A program made the position numbers and the translations under genes. 64,000 nucleotides of DNA from Desulfobulbaceae bacterium (GTDB taxonomy: Bacteria; Desulfobacterota; Desulfobulbia; Desulfobulbales; Desulfocapsaceae), in the NCBI GenBank assembly GCA_004796425.1, contig QZLB01000294.1:1-64000 (forward strand), given 5' to 3'. Shown here piece after piece: positions 9,497 through 18,594 of the stretch. Each line of letters begins with the position of its first letter. The stretch's first letter is position 1. Below the pieces are notes generated by a model. It was not told where the DNA came from and did no database searches. It saw nothing but the letters and a program-made list of their open reading frames with translations.

Positions 9497-10321
9497 TTAT
9501 ATCAATAAATTGTAGTAGAGAGCATCAGGTACTTCAAGACGCCCTTTACCCGCCATGCCGGTGTTGGCTCGAATATCACCGTGATAATCACTTCCGCCCG
9601 TTTCCAACAATGCAAGTTCTTCTGCTATTTTAGTCAATTGACGTTGCACCCTGCCCTTTTGAGTAGGATAGTAGGTTTCTATACCATCGAGACCGGTACT
9701 TTTCATTTTTTTAAGCAACCCTTTTATTTTGTCAATTGAATAGCCAATTTGAACCGGATGCGCCAGAACCGCCTTGCCACCCGCTTGCTTGAGTAGTGCA
9801 ATGGCCTCATTCAGGGAAAGAATTTCCCTTGAGACATACGCTGGTTTTCCTTTTCTCAAATAGCGGTCAAAGGCTTGGTCAATTGATTTCACCAAACCTT
9901 TCTGTCTCAGAACTTTCGCAATATGGGGGCGTCCGATTTGACCTATTTGAGATTCTTTCTTCAGTTCCTCAAAAGAGATCTTGATACCCATATCCTTTAA
10001 ACGTTCGAGCATCTCAAGGTTTCGCTGCATTCTTGAGTGTTGGAGTTTTTCGAGCGCGTCGATGATTCGAGGATGCTCATGATCGAAATCATACCCTAGA
10101 AGGTGAAAGTACCCGTCCGCTGATTCGACGCTGAGTTCTACGCCAGCTATTACACCAATATTGTTCTTTACCCCTGCCTGCTGTGCTTCAGTGATCCCCG
10201 ATACCGTATCATGATCAGTAATGGCGATCGCCAGAAGTTCGTTTTTGCAGGCCATCTCGACTAGCTCTGTAGGACTCAACGTGCCATCAGAATGGGTGGA
10301 ATGTAAGTGTAGATCAATCAT
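9497..10321 (-). CDS. PHP-domain phosphoesterase, YciV/RNase AM type
   Basis: This is a polymerase-and-histidinol-phosphatase family metallo-phosphoesterase. Metal ligands appear in DLHLHSTHSDG at the N-terminus, AITDHD near residue 45, VLAHP near 195 and the C-terminal GGSDYHG. Relatives hydrolyse 3',5'-nucleoside bisphosphates or trim short RNA 5' ends; which activity applies here is inference. The longest frame starts 16 residues earlier, but the conserved MIDLHLHS at 10321 is the likely start. It is divergent from the lipoprotein gene at 10462. The response regulator follows 32 bp downstream and may be co-transcribed. Confidence 0.88.
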   Translation of the reverse strand: MIDLHLHSTHSDGTLSPTELVEMACKNELLAIAITDHDTVSGITEAQQAGVKNNIGVIAGVELSVESADGYFHLLGYDFDHEHPRIIDALEKLQHSRMQRNLEMLERLKDMGIKISFEELKKESQIGQIGRPHIAKVLRQKGLVKSIDQAFDRYLRKGKPAYVSREILSLNEAIALLKQAGGKAVLAHPVQIGYSIDKIKGLLKKMKSTGLDGIETYYPTQKGRVQRQLTKIAEELALLETGGSDYHGDIRANTGMAGKGRLEVPDALYYNLLI

Positions 10322-10461
10322 ATGTCTTAATGATAACAGCTCAAATGATGAAAAAGTAGTCCATATCAATATGCATCGGATTCATGGCGCAATTAATCCT
10401 ATAGTTTTTCTATAATCTACCGATACATAAGAGACTCAATACGCTACGGGGAGAACATTAC

Positions 10462-11241
10462 ATGAGACTATACATCATTTCATTCATCGCGATAGTGCTT
10501 ATCGCATCATGCGGTAGAATACCCGAACCGATTGGTTATTCCCATACCAAGCAGAATCAAATGCAGGCGAGCCATCACTGGGATGTTCTTGCAGCGGATG
10601 TTGCAGATCAGATTAACAATGAGCTAATTCTAAAAGATTACCTTAACACCCCGGTGTATGTCAGAGAAACCTGCGGAAGTGAAAACAAACCATGTGATCC
10701 CAATCAAACCACGGTCTTTGATGAATCATTCAGGGATCTGCTCATTACCCGTCTGGTAGCGCTTGGCGTTCCCACCAGTCCCCAGCCTTCTAATAATTCA
10801 ATAACCATAAATTTTAAGGCACAAACAGTCTATCATCACCGCACTCGGGTTCGGACCGTTGAACCCGGACTCCTTACTGCTCTGACTGCCGGAATTCTTG
10901 TGTTGAGAAATGCACCCACTGATATCGTGATCCTTGCTCTGGCAGGGGTGCTTGATTTTGTAAATGCTGGATATGCCTCTTCCAGCCATCACGAGATCAT
11001 AATCACCACATCGATGATTGCTGAAAAGGATTACATCTATCGAAGCTCAAACATCTATTACATTAATGATATGGACTCCTGGCATTACCAGCAAATTAAT
11101 GAACCGACTGAGATTTCAATGACCGGGGGAGCCCCCCCACCACCGGTACCATCCCGGAAATCCCAACAAGAAAGTCAATCCACAACTGAATTACCCAACC
11201 CGATTATCCCTGACCATGATTCAAATTCAACAGGCATATAG
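10462..11241 (+). CDS. putative lipoprotein, FlgO-like fold suspected
   Basis: This is a 259-residue predicted lipoprotein with signal peptide and lipobox IASC, so Cys17 would be lipidated. The mature part starts with a LAADVADQINNELI helix, then NTPVYVRETC, then FRDLLITRLVALGVPT. That order matches the downstream FlgO-like lipoprotein (IAADLIEHAF, then MSILTTTFVDN, then FGRLLQEHISAAFVQMGYSV), so the two look paralogous by eye. A hydrophobic segment around 145-175 (TALTAGILVL to ALAGVLDFV) is unusual for a soluble lipoprotein. The C-terminus is Pro/Ser/Gln-rich and probably disordered. AGGAGA-like GGGGAGAAC precedes the ATG. The exact function is unknown. Confidence 0.85.
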   Translation: MRLYIISFIAIVLIASCGRIPEPIGYSHTKQNQMQASHHWDVLAADVADQINNELILKDYLNTPVYVRETCGSENKPCDPNQTTVFDESFRDLLITRLVALGVPTSPQPSNNSITINFKAQTVYHHRTRVRTVEPGLLTALTAGILVLRNAPTDIVILALAGVLDFVNAGYASSSHHEIIITTSMIAEKDYIYRSSNIYYINDMDSWHYQQINEPTEISMTGGAPPPPVPSRKSQQESQSTTELPNPIIPDHDSNSTGI

Positions 11242-11249
11242 GCTAGGCT

Positions 11250-11894
11250 ATGAGAAGACTTCAACGACACTGCCGGCAGAAACGCAATTCAAGTATCCTC
11301 TTTCTGGTGGTGCTGATTGCACTTTCCGGTTGTTCATATTTTAACGAAACCCGTTTCGAAAATTCACTTGGACGTGACGTAAACCTCATTGATTATTCAG
11401 AAGATATTGCAGCCGATCTGATCGAGCATGCATTTCCCCCTCTGATTCCCCGCCAACCCAACATGTCCATACTCACTACGACTTTTGTCGACAACAATAA
11501 TCTTAACCATACCTCCCACTTCGGTCGACTACTCCAGGAGCATATCAGTGCTGCTTTTGTTCAGATGGGGTATTCGGTGAAAGAGGTCAAACTTCGTAAC
11601 GAGTTTCATATAAAAGAGGGTTCGGGCGAACTAATGCTCAGCAGGAATCTCAGCTTAATCAATAACAGGCAGAAAGCACAGGCAATAATGGTGGGAACCA
11701 TCAGCCACGCACAAAGAACCATGTATATTTCAGCCCGGTTGGTTAATCCGGCAGATGGCGCTATATTATCATCGCAAAATTACCGGCTTTACATGGACAA
11801 AAATGTCCTGGCGATGTTCAATCTTCGCGTTAAAGAAGGTGAGGAACTCATCGAAGCGCCGTCAGAATCACTCGTTAATAGAATTTTCTATTAA
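11250..11894 (+). CDS. FlgO-domain outer-membrane lipoprotein
   Basis: This is a 214-residue lipoprotein with lipobox LSGC (Cys28 lipidated) and a FlgO-like domain: IAADLIEHAFPPLIP, MSILTTTFVDNNNLNHTSHFG, LLQEHISAAFVQMGY, then QAIMVGTISHAQRTMYISARLVNPADGAILSS. FlgO in Vibrio is an outer-membrane protein needed for flagellar stability, but the domain is widespread in non-flagellar contexts and no flagellar genes occur in this window. It follows the first lipoprotein by 8 bp and is surely co-transcribed. The neighbouring L,D-transpeptidase suggests an envelope role. Confidence 0.85.
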   Translation: MRRLQRHCRQKRNSSILFLVVLIALSGCSYFNETRFENSLGRDVNLIDYSEDIAADLIEHAFPPLIPRQPNMSILTTTFVDNNNLNHTSHFGRLLQEHISAAFVQMGYSVKEVKLRNEFHIKEGSGELMLSRNLSLINNRQKAQAIMVGTISHAQRTMYISARLVNPADGAILSSQNYRLYMDKNVLAMFNLRVKEGEELIEAPSESLVNRIFY

Positions 11895-11914
11895 AATCCT
11901 GTATAAGTGCCGAT

Positions 11915-12223
11915 ATGGCACTGATTACTATCGAGAATGCGCTTAAGGAATGCCTGAAAATTCTCGCCAAAAATGAAGTTCCCGGGGTACAGGTTTCATC
12001 ATATAAAAGAAACCGGCATGTTACCATCAGCCGCACCACTGGCGGCCACTACCAGGTAACTGAACGAGGGTATCAGGAAGAAACTTTTCACCTCCCCGAA
12101 CACGACCTGCCGAAATTACTCAAAAGACTATTCAAGCGAGAATTTCCCCGAAGTAGAAAACTTAGAGTTATAAAGCTTTCTGCCGACCAGAAAATTGGCA
12201 GAACCGATTTGAAAACCATTTGA
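11915..12223 (+). CDS. hypothetical protein, basic, 102 aa
   Basis: I do not recognise this 102-residue protein. It has no signal peptide or membrane segment and is strongly basic (RNRHVTISRTTGGHYQVTERGY, KLLKRLFKREFPRSRKLRVIKL regions). The mixed alpha/beta pattern might bind nucleic acid or a partner, but that is a guess. It sits 20 bp after the FlgO-like gene and 12 bp before the zinc-ribbon gene, all on the plus strand, which supports it being a real operon member. Confidence 0.65.
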   Translation: MALITIENALKECLKILAKNEVPGVQVSSYKRNRHVTISRTTGGHYQVTERGYQEETFHLPEHDLPKLLKRLFKREFPRSRKLRVIKLSADQKIGRTDLKTI

Positions 12224-12235
12224 CCTGCCGATCCT

Positions 12236-12487
12236 ATGTTGCTTATCAAATGCGGCTCATGCAAAAGTAAAATCTGGAAATACCAGAAATTTGGCAAAGG
12301 TGAGGTGCTGAGATGCCACAAGAAGAGAATTACCAAAACATTCCAAATATTTACTCCAAAAGCAGGGGAAAAACTTCACTGCTCATGTGGTACTGCTTTT
12401 GGAATCGATAAAGGTTCCTATATTAAGATGATAGCGAAATCATTTACCTATTCGGGGAAAAAAATCCAAAAAAAAATAGTGCGATAG
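12236..12487 (+). CDS. small zinc-ribbon-like protein
   Basis: This 83-residue basic protein has Cys6 and Cys9 (KCGSCK), Cys27-His28 (LRCHKK) and Cys49/Cys51 (HCSCG). The paired cysteines suggest one zinc site, with a Lys-rich C-terminus. The family is not recognised. The close spacing to the preceding gene and same strand support its reality. A nucleic-acid-binding role is possible but unproven. Confidence 0.65.
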   Translation: MLLIKCGSCKSKIWKYQKFGKGEVLRCHKKRITKTFQIFTPKAGEKLHCSCGTAFGIDKGSYIKMIAKSFTYSGKKIQKKIVR

Positions 12488-12604
12488 AGGTGAGAGTCGG
12501 TATTGTTACAGTGGCAATAGGTACCAAACACTTTAACTTCGTTAGACAAATACATGCTCAGGAAAAACAAACCATTTTCCCAACCCTGCTCCCAAAGAAT
12601 CTTC

Positions 12605-13342
12605 ATGAGAAGATTCTTCCTATCGTTTCTGATCTATGTCTGTTTCACGACTAACAGCACAGCCTATCAATCCACACCACAAAACCTGAAATCACTCGAG
12701 GCTGCGCAGAAAGCGCGAACAAGGCTACATCAACTCCTCAAGCGCAAACAACTTTCAATCGGCTCGCCTATCTATATCAGGATATTTAAACACGAACGAC
12801 TCCTTGAAATGTGGATGAAAAACTCATCAGGTACCTTTACCCTGCTCAAATCCTATATGATCTGCCACAATTCGGGCTCATTGGGACCGAAAGAAAAAGA
12901 AGGAGACCTGCAGAGTCCTGAAGGATTTTACAAAGTATCCGCCAACCAGCTTAACCCGGAGAGTAAATATCATCTCTCCTTCAATCTTGGATACCCCAAT
13001 GAATATGATCTTTATTATGATCGCACGGGCAGTGCATTGATGGTTCACGGCAGGTGTTCTTCAGTCGGTTGTTTTGCAATGACCGATTATTTCATGGACG
13101 AGATCTATTCGCTCGCTGATGCAGCCCTGGCTCATGGTCAAGAGTCTTTTGATGTGCATATATTTCCTTTCAGATATGAGGAAAATGGGTTGCCCTCAAT
13201 AGCAGGCACTTACCCCAAGTGGCACACATTCTGGTTAGACCTCTGGGAGGGATATCGCCTGTTTGAAATCTACCGGTCGGTGCCTGAGGTTACGGTCTCC
13301 AATGGGCGATACAGTTGCACCATGCCTTCTGCAGAGCGGTAG
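12605..13342 (+). CDS. YafK-type L,D-transpeptidase family protein
   Basis: This is a periplasmic YkuD-fold protein of the YafK/DpaA group. The catalytic block is HGRCSSVGCFAMTD with the nucleophile in VGC. The preceding DLQSPEGFYKVSANQLNPESKYHLSFNLGYPN block is typical of YafK proteins. E. coli YafK (DpaA) detaches Braun's lipoprotein from peptidoglycan. Whether this one cuts or makes L,D-bonds is unknown; adjacent lipoprotein genes suggest an envelope-anchoring role. An upstream in-frame ATG at 12554 gives a long N-region; 12605 (MRRFFLSFLIYVCF) gives a normal Sec signal peptide ending near TAYQ, so I prefer it although neither has a clear ribosome site. Confidence 0.85.
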   Translation: MRRFFLSFLIYVCFTTNSTAYQSTPQNLKSLEAAQKARTRLHQLLKRKQLSIGSPIYIRIFKHERLLEMWMKNSSGTFTLLKSYMICHNSGSLGPKEKEGDLQSPEGFYKVSANQLNPESKYHLSFNLGYPNEYDLYYDRTGSALMVHGRCSSVGCFAMTDYFMDEIYSLADAALAHGQESFDVHIFPFRYEENGLPSIAGTYPKWHTFWLDLWEGYRLFEIYRSVPEVTVSNGRYSCTMPSAER

Positions 13343-13403
13343 ATAATCTCTTCATTAGCCCTTGCTGAGATGAGCATGGAGATAGGCAGATATTGATACG
13401 AAA

Positions 13404-14075
13404 TCAGCTTTGAACTTTATCTGTAAGTTTATCACGATCAACAATTTTAATCGTTTTACCGGACACCTGTATTAAGCCTTCATCAGTGAGCTTTGTAAAA
13501 ATACGGGAGAGCGTTTCAGGAATTGTACCGAGCAGGCTCGCAAGTTGACCTTTGGAAACCGGTAGGGTTACCTCTATAGCATTCCCTTGTTCCTCAGTCA
13601 GGTAAATGAGGTACCCTGCCAATCTGGCGGGTACTTCTTTTAGAGAAAGTTCTTCAATTTGTCGGGCAAACTGTCTTAGCCTCGCTGATAAAATCGCTAA
13701 CATGTTCAAGGCCAGAGAAGGCGATGATTCTATTAATCTGATAAAATCACTTCTCGGGAAATAGAGCAGACTGGAATTGGTAAGAGTTTGAGCGTTGGCG
13801 GGAAAAGGCTTGCCATGAAAAACCGCAACCTCACCGATTATTTCGGGATTATTGAAAATATGCAGGATCTGTTCTTTGCCAAGCATATTCATTTTATAAA
13901 CCTTCACGGTGCCTTCTTTCACGATATAGAAGCCATCAGCTTGGTCACCTTCAAAAAAAATGGCTTCCCCTTTGCCAAATTTCTTTTCAATGGTCAGTTC
14001 AGCGATATACTGAACCTGTTTCTCTGGAAGTCCTGCAAAGAGAGAACATGAATCGATAATCTCTTTCTTTGTCAT
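13404..14075 (-). CDS. Crp/Fnr family transcription regulator
   Basis: This is a 223-residue regulator. An N-terminal cyclic-nucleotide-binding-type beta barrel occupies about residues 10-125 (GEAIFFEGDQADGFYIVKEGTVKVYK, IIGEVAVFHGKPFPA region), followed by the dimer helix and a C-terminal winged helix (VSKGQLASLLGTIPETLSRIF). It lacks the N-terminal Cys cluster of Fnr, so it is not an Fe-S oxygen sensor of that kind. The barrel carries GEVAVFHGKPFPANAQ rather than the exact cAMP-binding RxS pattern, so the ligand is uncertain. It is divergent from dinB. Confidence 0.9.
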   Translation of the reverse strand: MTKKEIIDSCSLFAGLPEKQVQYIAELTIEKKFGKGEAIFFEGDQADGFYIVKEGTVKVYKMNMLGKEQILHIFNNPEIIGEVAVFHGKPFPANAQTLTNSSLLYFPRSDFIRLIESSPSLALNMLAILSARLRQFARQIEELSLKEVPARLAGYLIYLTEEQGNAIEVTLPVSKGQLASLLGTIPETLSRIFTKLTDEGLIQVSGKTIKIVDRDKLTDKVQS

Positions 14076-14145
14076 GTTTGATCCAATTATTTTATGGTAT
14101 TTTCCAGATAACGGTTACCGATCAATTTACAACAGCTAATAGTTC

Positions 14146-15306
14146 GTGAGATCAGCTAAAAAATCAAGAGAAGATCCATCCGAGAGTGCACCGGTGGACA
14201 AGATTCGTAAAATCATTCACATCGATATGGATGCATTTTATGCCTCGATAGAACAACTCGACAACCCTGAACTCAAAGGTGAACCGGTAATCGTAGGGGG
14301 CAGGCCCGACTCACGAGGGGTTGTTGCAGCCTGCTCTTATGAGGCGAGAGCCTTTGGTATTCATTCGGCAATGCCAAGCTCAAAGGCGTATCAGTTATGT
14401 CCGCACGCCTTTTTCATCCGTCCCCGGATGGAGAGATATCGTGAAATGTCACAGATTATCATGACGATATTTAAAAGCTATACAGACGTTATAGAACCAT
14501 TATCTCTGGATGAAGCATTTCTCGATATTACCGATACGAAAAAAAAATATAATTCAGCAACGCTGCTGGCCCAGGAAATATGCTCGTCAATTTATGAAAA
14601 GACCGGACTCACTGCCTCAGCGGGAGTTTCGAGTAATAAATTTGTGGCAAAAATAGCCTCGGATTTGAACAAACCGAATGGTATATCCGTGATTCCACCT
14701 TCAGAAATTCCGCTCTTTCTTGAGCAACTTCCAATCGGTAAATTTTTTGGTGTTGGTAAGGTTACCGAGAAAAAGATGCATCGTTACGGTATCTACACCG
14801 GTGCAGATTTAAAAAAGAGAAGCAGTGAAGATCTGACTCGATTGTTCGGTAAAAACGGCAGATTCTATTTCGAAATCGTAAGAGGAATTGACTCCAGACC
14901 GGTACGCACCCACCGAACAAGAAAATCAATAGGGACTGAAAAGACTTTGGGGTCAGATACTGCAAAAATTGATGAACTTGAATCACTCCTTTCCAATGCC
15001 GCTGCCAGGGTCGCTGCCTCGCTCATGAAAAAAGATGTGCGGTGCAAAACCGTTACCTTGAAGCTTCGTTACAATGATTTCACCACGATAACCCGTTCAA
15101 AATCTCTTCCCCAGCCTATTTATGAAGTTGACGATCTTTTTCAGATAAGTTCAAAATTATTAGCAACCACCCAGGCTGGAAAACGAAAAGTCAGACTCAT
15201 CGGCCTTTCTGTATCCAACCTCCTTTCCAATGATTCCAAGGGACCCATTCAATTATCTCTACCCTTCCCCGACCAACCCCTGTCTTCATATTTAAACGAT
15301 CGATAA
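14146..15306 (+). CDS. dinB: DNA polymerase IV (Y family)
   Basis: This is an error-prone translesion polymerase. It shows HIDMDAFYASIEQ with the first catalytic Asp and steric-gate aromatic, SLDEAFLDIT with the second acidic pair, the GVSSNKFVAKIASDLNKP and helix-hairpin-helix GVGKVTEKKMHRYGI blocks, and a little-finger domain around RTRKSIGTEKTL. The 386 residues include a short N-terminal extension before KIIHIDMDA. The start is a GTG at 14146. I saw no LexA-type box I could support in the 70-bp gap to the divergent crp-like gene. Confidence 0.95.
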   Translation: MRSAKKSREDPSESAPVDKIRKIIHIDMDAFYASIEQLDNPELKGEPVIVGGRPDSRGVVAACSYEARAFGIHSAMPSSKAYQLCPHAFFIRPRMERYREMSQIIMTIFKSYTDVIEPLSLDEAFLDITDTKKKYNSATLLAQEICSSIYEKTGLTASAGVSSNKFVAKIASDLNKPNGISVIPPSEIPLFLEQLPIGKFFGVGKVTEKKMHRYGIYTGADLKKRSSEDLTRLFGKNGRFYFEIVRGIDSRPVRTHRTRKSIGTEKTLGSDTAKIDELESLLSNAAARVAASLMKKDVRCKTVTLKLRYNDFTTITRSKSLPQPIYEVDDLFQISSKLLATTQAGKRKVRLIGLSVSNLLSNDSKGPIQLSLPFPDQPLSSYLNDR

Positions 15307-15401
15307 TCTCGATCAGTTGTGTCTGTTTACTTCGGTTGGAATCGTTATTAATGTGGGAAGGCACTTGTTATTAACGTTCACCTCAAAGCTTATAGATAAA
15401 A

Positions 15402-17252
15402 ATGAAAAAATTATTGAGCGGCTTCCTGTCGATTTTTCGCTTCCTGGGAGCCCTATTAACTTTTCTTCGGAACTTTACGTTGAACCTGGTTTTTCTGCTG
15501 ATTCTTGCCATCATAATTGTCTCATTGTTCGCAGGAAAAACAGAGCAAATTCCCCAAAACGCGATTTTACGACTCAATATCCAGGGCAATATCGTCGAAC
15601 ACACGCAGGAAGACGAAGAATTGGGAGCTCCTGTCAGGGAGTTTCTTGGTTTGCCTGAAGAGGCATCTGAAACAGCGTTGCAGGACATCATTGACGCAAT
15701 ACGCTGTGCGGCAGAAGATGACAGAATTTCTGCAATCCGTCTGGATCTTTCTAGTATGGGAGCCGCGGGGATGGATCAATTAAGCAGAATAGGTGCTGAG
15801 CTATCTGCTTTTCGCAAAAGCCACAAACAGGTAATTGCAGCCGAAGATTATTATACCCAAGACCAGTATTATCTCGCCGCACATGCAGATAAAATTATTA
15901 TTAACCCGCTGGGCGGCATTCATCTGAGCGGATTCGGGCTCTATAAGGTGTATTTTAAAGATGCTCTGGAAAAATTGAAAATTAATTATCACGTTTTCAG
16001 GGTTGGCTCATATAAAACCGCTGTTGAGCCGATTACCAGAAATTCCATGTCCATGGAAGACCGTGTTCAAACCAGGGCGTGGTTAAACATCCTCTGGCAG
16101 AACTATCTCAACGATGTAAGCGAGAAACGAAATATTTCGGTAGAAGCACTTACCAATTATATCAATTTTCTGCCCCAAAATTTAAAGAAAACAGATGGCA
16201 ATGCGGTTGCGTTGGCGCTCCAGTCCAACCTGGTTGATTTGGTAAAGAATAAAGTTGAGTTGCACCAGTACATGAAAAGTAACTTTGGTGATGCCGGTGA
16301 GGATGAGCTTAGCTACATCTCCCTCAGAAGATACCTTGCCCATGTGGATCGTTCCCACACAAACCATGATCAAAGTAAAGATACGATAGCAATTATTCCA
16401 CTTGAGGGCACCATTCTACCAGGAAAAAGCAGCAGAGGAGTAATTGGATCAGACACCATTGTTTCCTTGATCAGGGAAGCCAGAGAAGCGTCACATATAA
16501 AGGCAGTGGTGTTTAGAATGAACACTGGCGGTGGATCAGCATTTGCCTCAGAAGTTATTAGACAGGAGATGCTGGCCCTAAAGAACGAGGGAAAACCCGT
16601 TATAATCTCAATGGGTACCCTGGCAGCATCAGGCGGGTATTGGATATCCGCCGCGGCTGATAAAATATTTGCGACAAGTAACACTTTGACCGGATCGATA
16701 GGAATCTTCCTGGCATTTCCTACTTTTGAACGATCCCTCAACCATCTCGGTATCTACCGTGATGGGGTTGGCACCACCAATCTTTCCAGCTCCTTTGATA
16801 TTACCCAGCCGTTGTCACCAGAACTGAAAGAATCGTTGCAACTATCCCTTGATTTTGGGTATCGCACCTTCCTGACGGTAGTCAGTCAAGGCCGAAACCT
16901 GAGCATGGAGGAGACAGAGGCACTAGCTCAAGGACGTATCTATAGCGGAGAAACTGCTCAAGAACTTGGTCTTGTCGACGAAATTGGCAACCTTGAGCAG
17001 GCGATCTCAGCCGGAGCATCACTGGCCGGAGTCGATCAGTATGAGACGATTCTGTTATCTCCCTTCGAGACTTTGAAAAAGAAATTTCTTGGTAACTTCA
17101 CCCTGAGCGATACCATAGTAAAAATCTCTGAAAGGCACCTGTCTGAGCCGTTAAAAAATCTTGTCCATACCGGACTAGAATTACAGCCACTGTTTCAGCT
17201 TGATGACCCTAATTCCATGTTTGCCCATTGCATGTTTGATTTTCAGTTATAA
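15402..17252 (+). CDS. sppA: signal peptide peptidase SppA, 67-kDa type
   Basis: This membrane-anchored serine protease degrades cleaved signal peptides. The 616-residue tandem-repeat form is similar in length to E. coli SppA. A single transmembrane anchor lies at about residues 26-45. The catalytic Lys is Lys205 in GSYKTAVEP (first half) and the nucleophile is Ser410 in LAASGGYW (second half), matching the Lys/Ser dyad split across the two halves. The oxyanion-region NTGGGSA is present near 375. It is followed after about 80 bp by the Gate-domain membrane protein. Confidence 0.95.
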   Translation: MKKLLSGFLSIFRFLGALLTFLRNFTLNLVFLLILAIIIVSLFAGKTEQIPQNAILRLNIQGNIVEHTQEDEELGAPVREFLGLPEEASETALQDIIDAIRCAAEDDRISAIRLDLSSMGAAGMDQLSRIGAELSAFRKSHKQVIAAEDYYTQDQYYLAAHADKIIINPLGGIHLSGFGLYKVYFKDALEKLKINYHVFRVGSYKTAVEPITRNSMSMEDRVQTRAWLNILWQNYLNDVSEKRNISVEALTNYINFLPQNLKKTDGNAVALALQSNLVDLVKNKVELHQYMKSNFGDAGEDELSYISLRRYLAHVDRSHTNHDQSKDTIAIIPLEGTILPGKSSRGVIGSDTIVSLIREAREASHIKAVVFRMNTGGGSAFASEVIRQEMLALKNEGKPVIISMGTLAASGGYWISAAADKIFATSNTLTGSIGIFLAFPTFERSLNHLGIYRDGVGTTNLSSSFDITQPLSPELKESLQLSLDFGYRTFLTVVSQGRNLSMEETEALAQGRIYSGETAQELGLVDEIGNLEQAISAGASLAGVDQYETILLSPFETLKKKFLGNFTLSDTIVKISERHLSEPLKNLVHTGLELQPLFQLDDPNSMFAHCMFDFQL

Positions 17253-17333
17253 ATAGATTTTCAGAAATATCATGGAGCTCAATCTTGCCTCTTTACGGCA
17301 AATTCACGTCACTGAGAACACCAACGAAACATT

Positions 17334-18302
17334 ATGGTCGATGAAGCCTCAGTATTATTACTCGAACTCTGGCCAAACCTCATATGGCCGCTGACCAGGC
17401 TGCTTTTTTTCATCTCGGTCGGTCTGCTCATCGCAACGGCTATCGAGTCACTTGACTGGACGAAAAAGATTGCAATCTTTGCCCGACCGCTTGCCAGGCA
17501 TGGTCATTTTTCTGAGCAGGTTGCCGGTGCGTTTTCCATTGCAATGGTCTCAGGTGTTACAGCCAATACCATGCTTTCGGAATCATATACGAAAGGTGAA
17601 ATACGCAAGCAGGAGCTGGTGCTTGCAAACCTTTTCAACAGCCTCCCCACCTATTTTCTTCATTTACCGACGCTTTTCGTGATCGCTTTTTCCATGATAA
17701 AAGGAGCCGCGTTCATTTATGTCGGTTTAACCCTGTCGGCTGCCCTCTTCAGAACCATCAGTATCGTCTTTATTGGCAGGATATTACTGAAAAAACCGAC
17801 AAGTGTATTGAACATCAAAGCAAAAGATAATGCACCACCAACATTAACAGAGTTTTTTGCAAAGGTAAAAAGACGGTTCGTTAAGAGGATCAGGAAAATC
17901 GCCTCTTTCACCGTGCCGATTTATGTCATAATATACACCATGAATCGTTTGGAGTATTTTGAATATCTTGAAAGCGTCATAGCCTCCTACATACACTTTT
18001 TACCACTCTTATCTCCCCAGGCTATTGGTATTATAACCCTCCAGATGGTCGCCGAAATGGCTGCAGGTCTTGCAGCAGCAGGCGCCCTGCTCAATGATGG
18101 CGTACTGTCGCAACGTGAAATCATTGTTGCCCTGATGATTGGCAACATACTCTCATCACCACTCCGGGCATTCAGGCATCAGTTTCCCTATTATGCAGGC
18201 ATCTTTACTCCACGGCTTGCCCTCGAACTGATTTCTTACAACCAGTCCTTTCGAGCATTATCTCTGGTAATCATGACTGCACTTTACCTGTTTTTGGCTT
18301 AA
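17334..18302 (+). CDS. Gate-domain (nucleoside-recognition-like) membrane protein
   Basis: This 322-residue polytopic inner-membrane protein has about seven or eight hydrophobic segments. The segments around LTRLLFFISVGLLIATAIESL, FSIAMVSGVTANTMLSESY and the C-terminal MVAEMAAGLAAAGALLNDGVLSQREI resemble the paired Gate domains of nucleoside-transporter-like and spore-maturation proteins. The duplicated layout (Gate, cytoplasmic loop near 155-190, Gate) is visible. The substrate is unknown. It sits between sppA and a FecCD transporter, but a gap of nearly 300 bp separates it from the latter. Confidence 0.75.
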   Translation: MVDEASVLLLELWPNLIWPLTRLLFFISVGLLIATAIESLDWTKKIAIFARPLARHGHFSEQVAGAFSIAMVSGVTANTMLSESYTKGEIRKQELVLANLFNSLPTYFLHLPTLFVIAFSMIKGAAFIYVGLTLSAALFRTISIVFIGRILLKKPTSVLNIKAKDNAPPTLTEFFAKVKRRFVKRIRKIASFTVPIYVIIYTMNRLEYFEYLESVIASYIHFLPLLSPQAIGIITLQMVAEMAAGLAAAGALLNDGVLSQREIIVALMIGNILSSPLRAFRHQFPYYAGIFTPRLALELISYNQSFRALSLVIMTALYLFLA

Positions 18303-18594
18303 TAAATTTCATCATACGAAAGAAATCTCGCACCTCGAGATGATCTGATTGACAAAATCGGCTCTTAACAGTAGGAACTATGACTAACGACAGGTTACTA
18401 CATTCACTTCCAAAACTGGTAAATCACGATTCTTCGATATGCTGGCACAACGCTTATTCAACAGGAAAGTAAAGGGCAAACAGTTGAGGTTATGGTATTT
18501 TGATGTTTGCGGGCTTTAATTACCTACCCGGACGAATAATATGATAAATTGTGATCAGCGGTTCTCTTCACATGGGTCTGGGAAAAAAGCATAA
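18303..18594. other. intergenic region upstream of the FecCD-type permease
   Basis: 292 bp without a credible reading frame. I looked for a cobalamin riboswitch because FecCD transporters often have one, but found no B12-box-like GCCACTG element. TGTGA at 18550 and TCACA at 18568 form a loose inverted repeat 13 bp apart, too wide for a standard Crp site. A TTGACA occurs near 18348 without a good -10. Confidence 0.4.

Noticed and set aside
15317-15658. 113-codon plus-strand open frame
   Set aside because: Mostly overlaps the start of sppA in another frame; no supporting features.
18550-18572. Crp-like site TGTGA...TCACA
   Set aside because: The half-sites are 13 bp apart instead of 6, so it does not fit Crp or Fnr spacing.
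18303-18594. Cobalamin riboswitch before the FecCD permease
   Set aside because: Expected for a BtuC-like transporter, but no B12 box or matching core pairing could be found.
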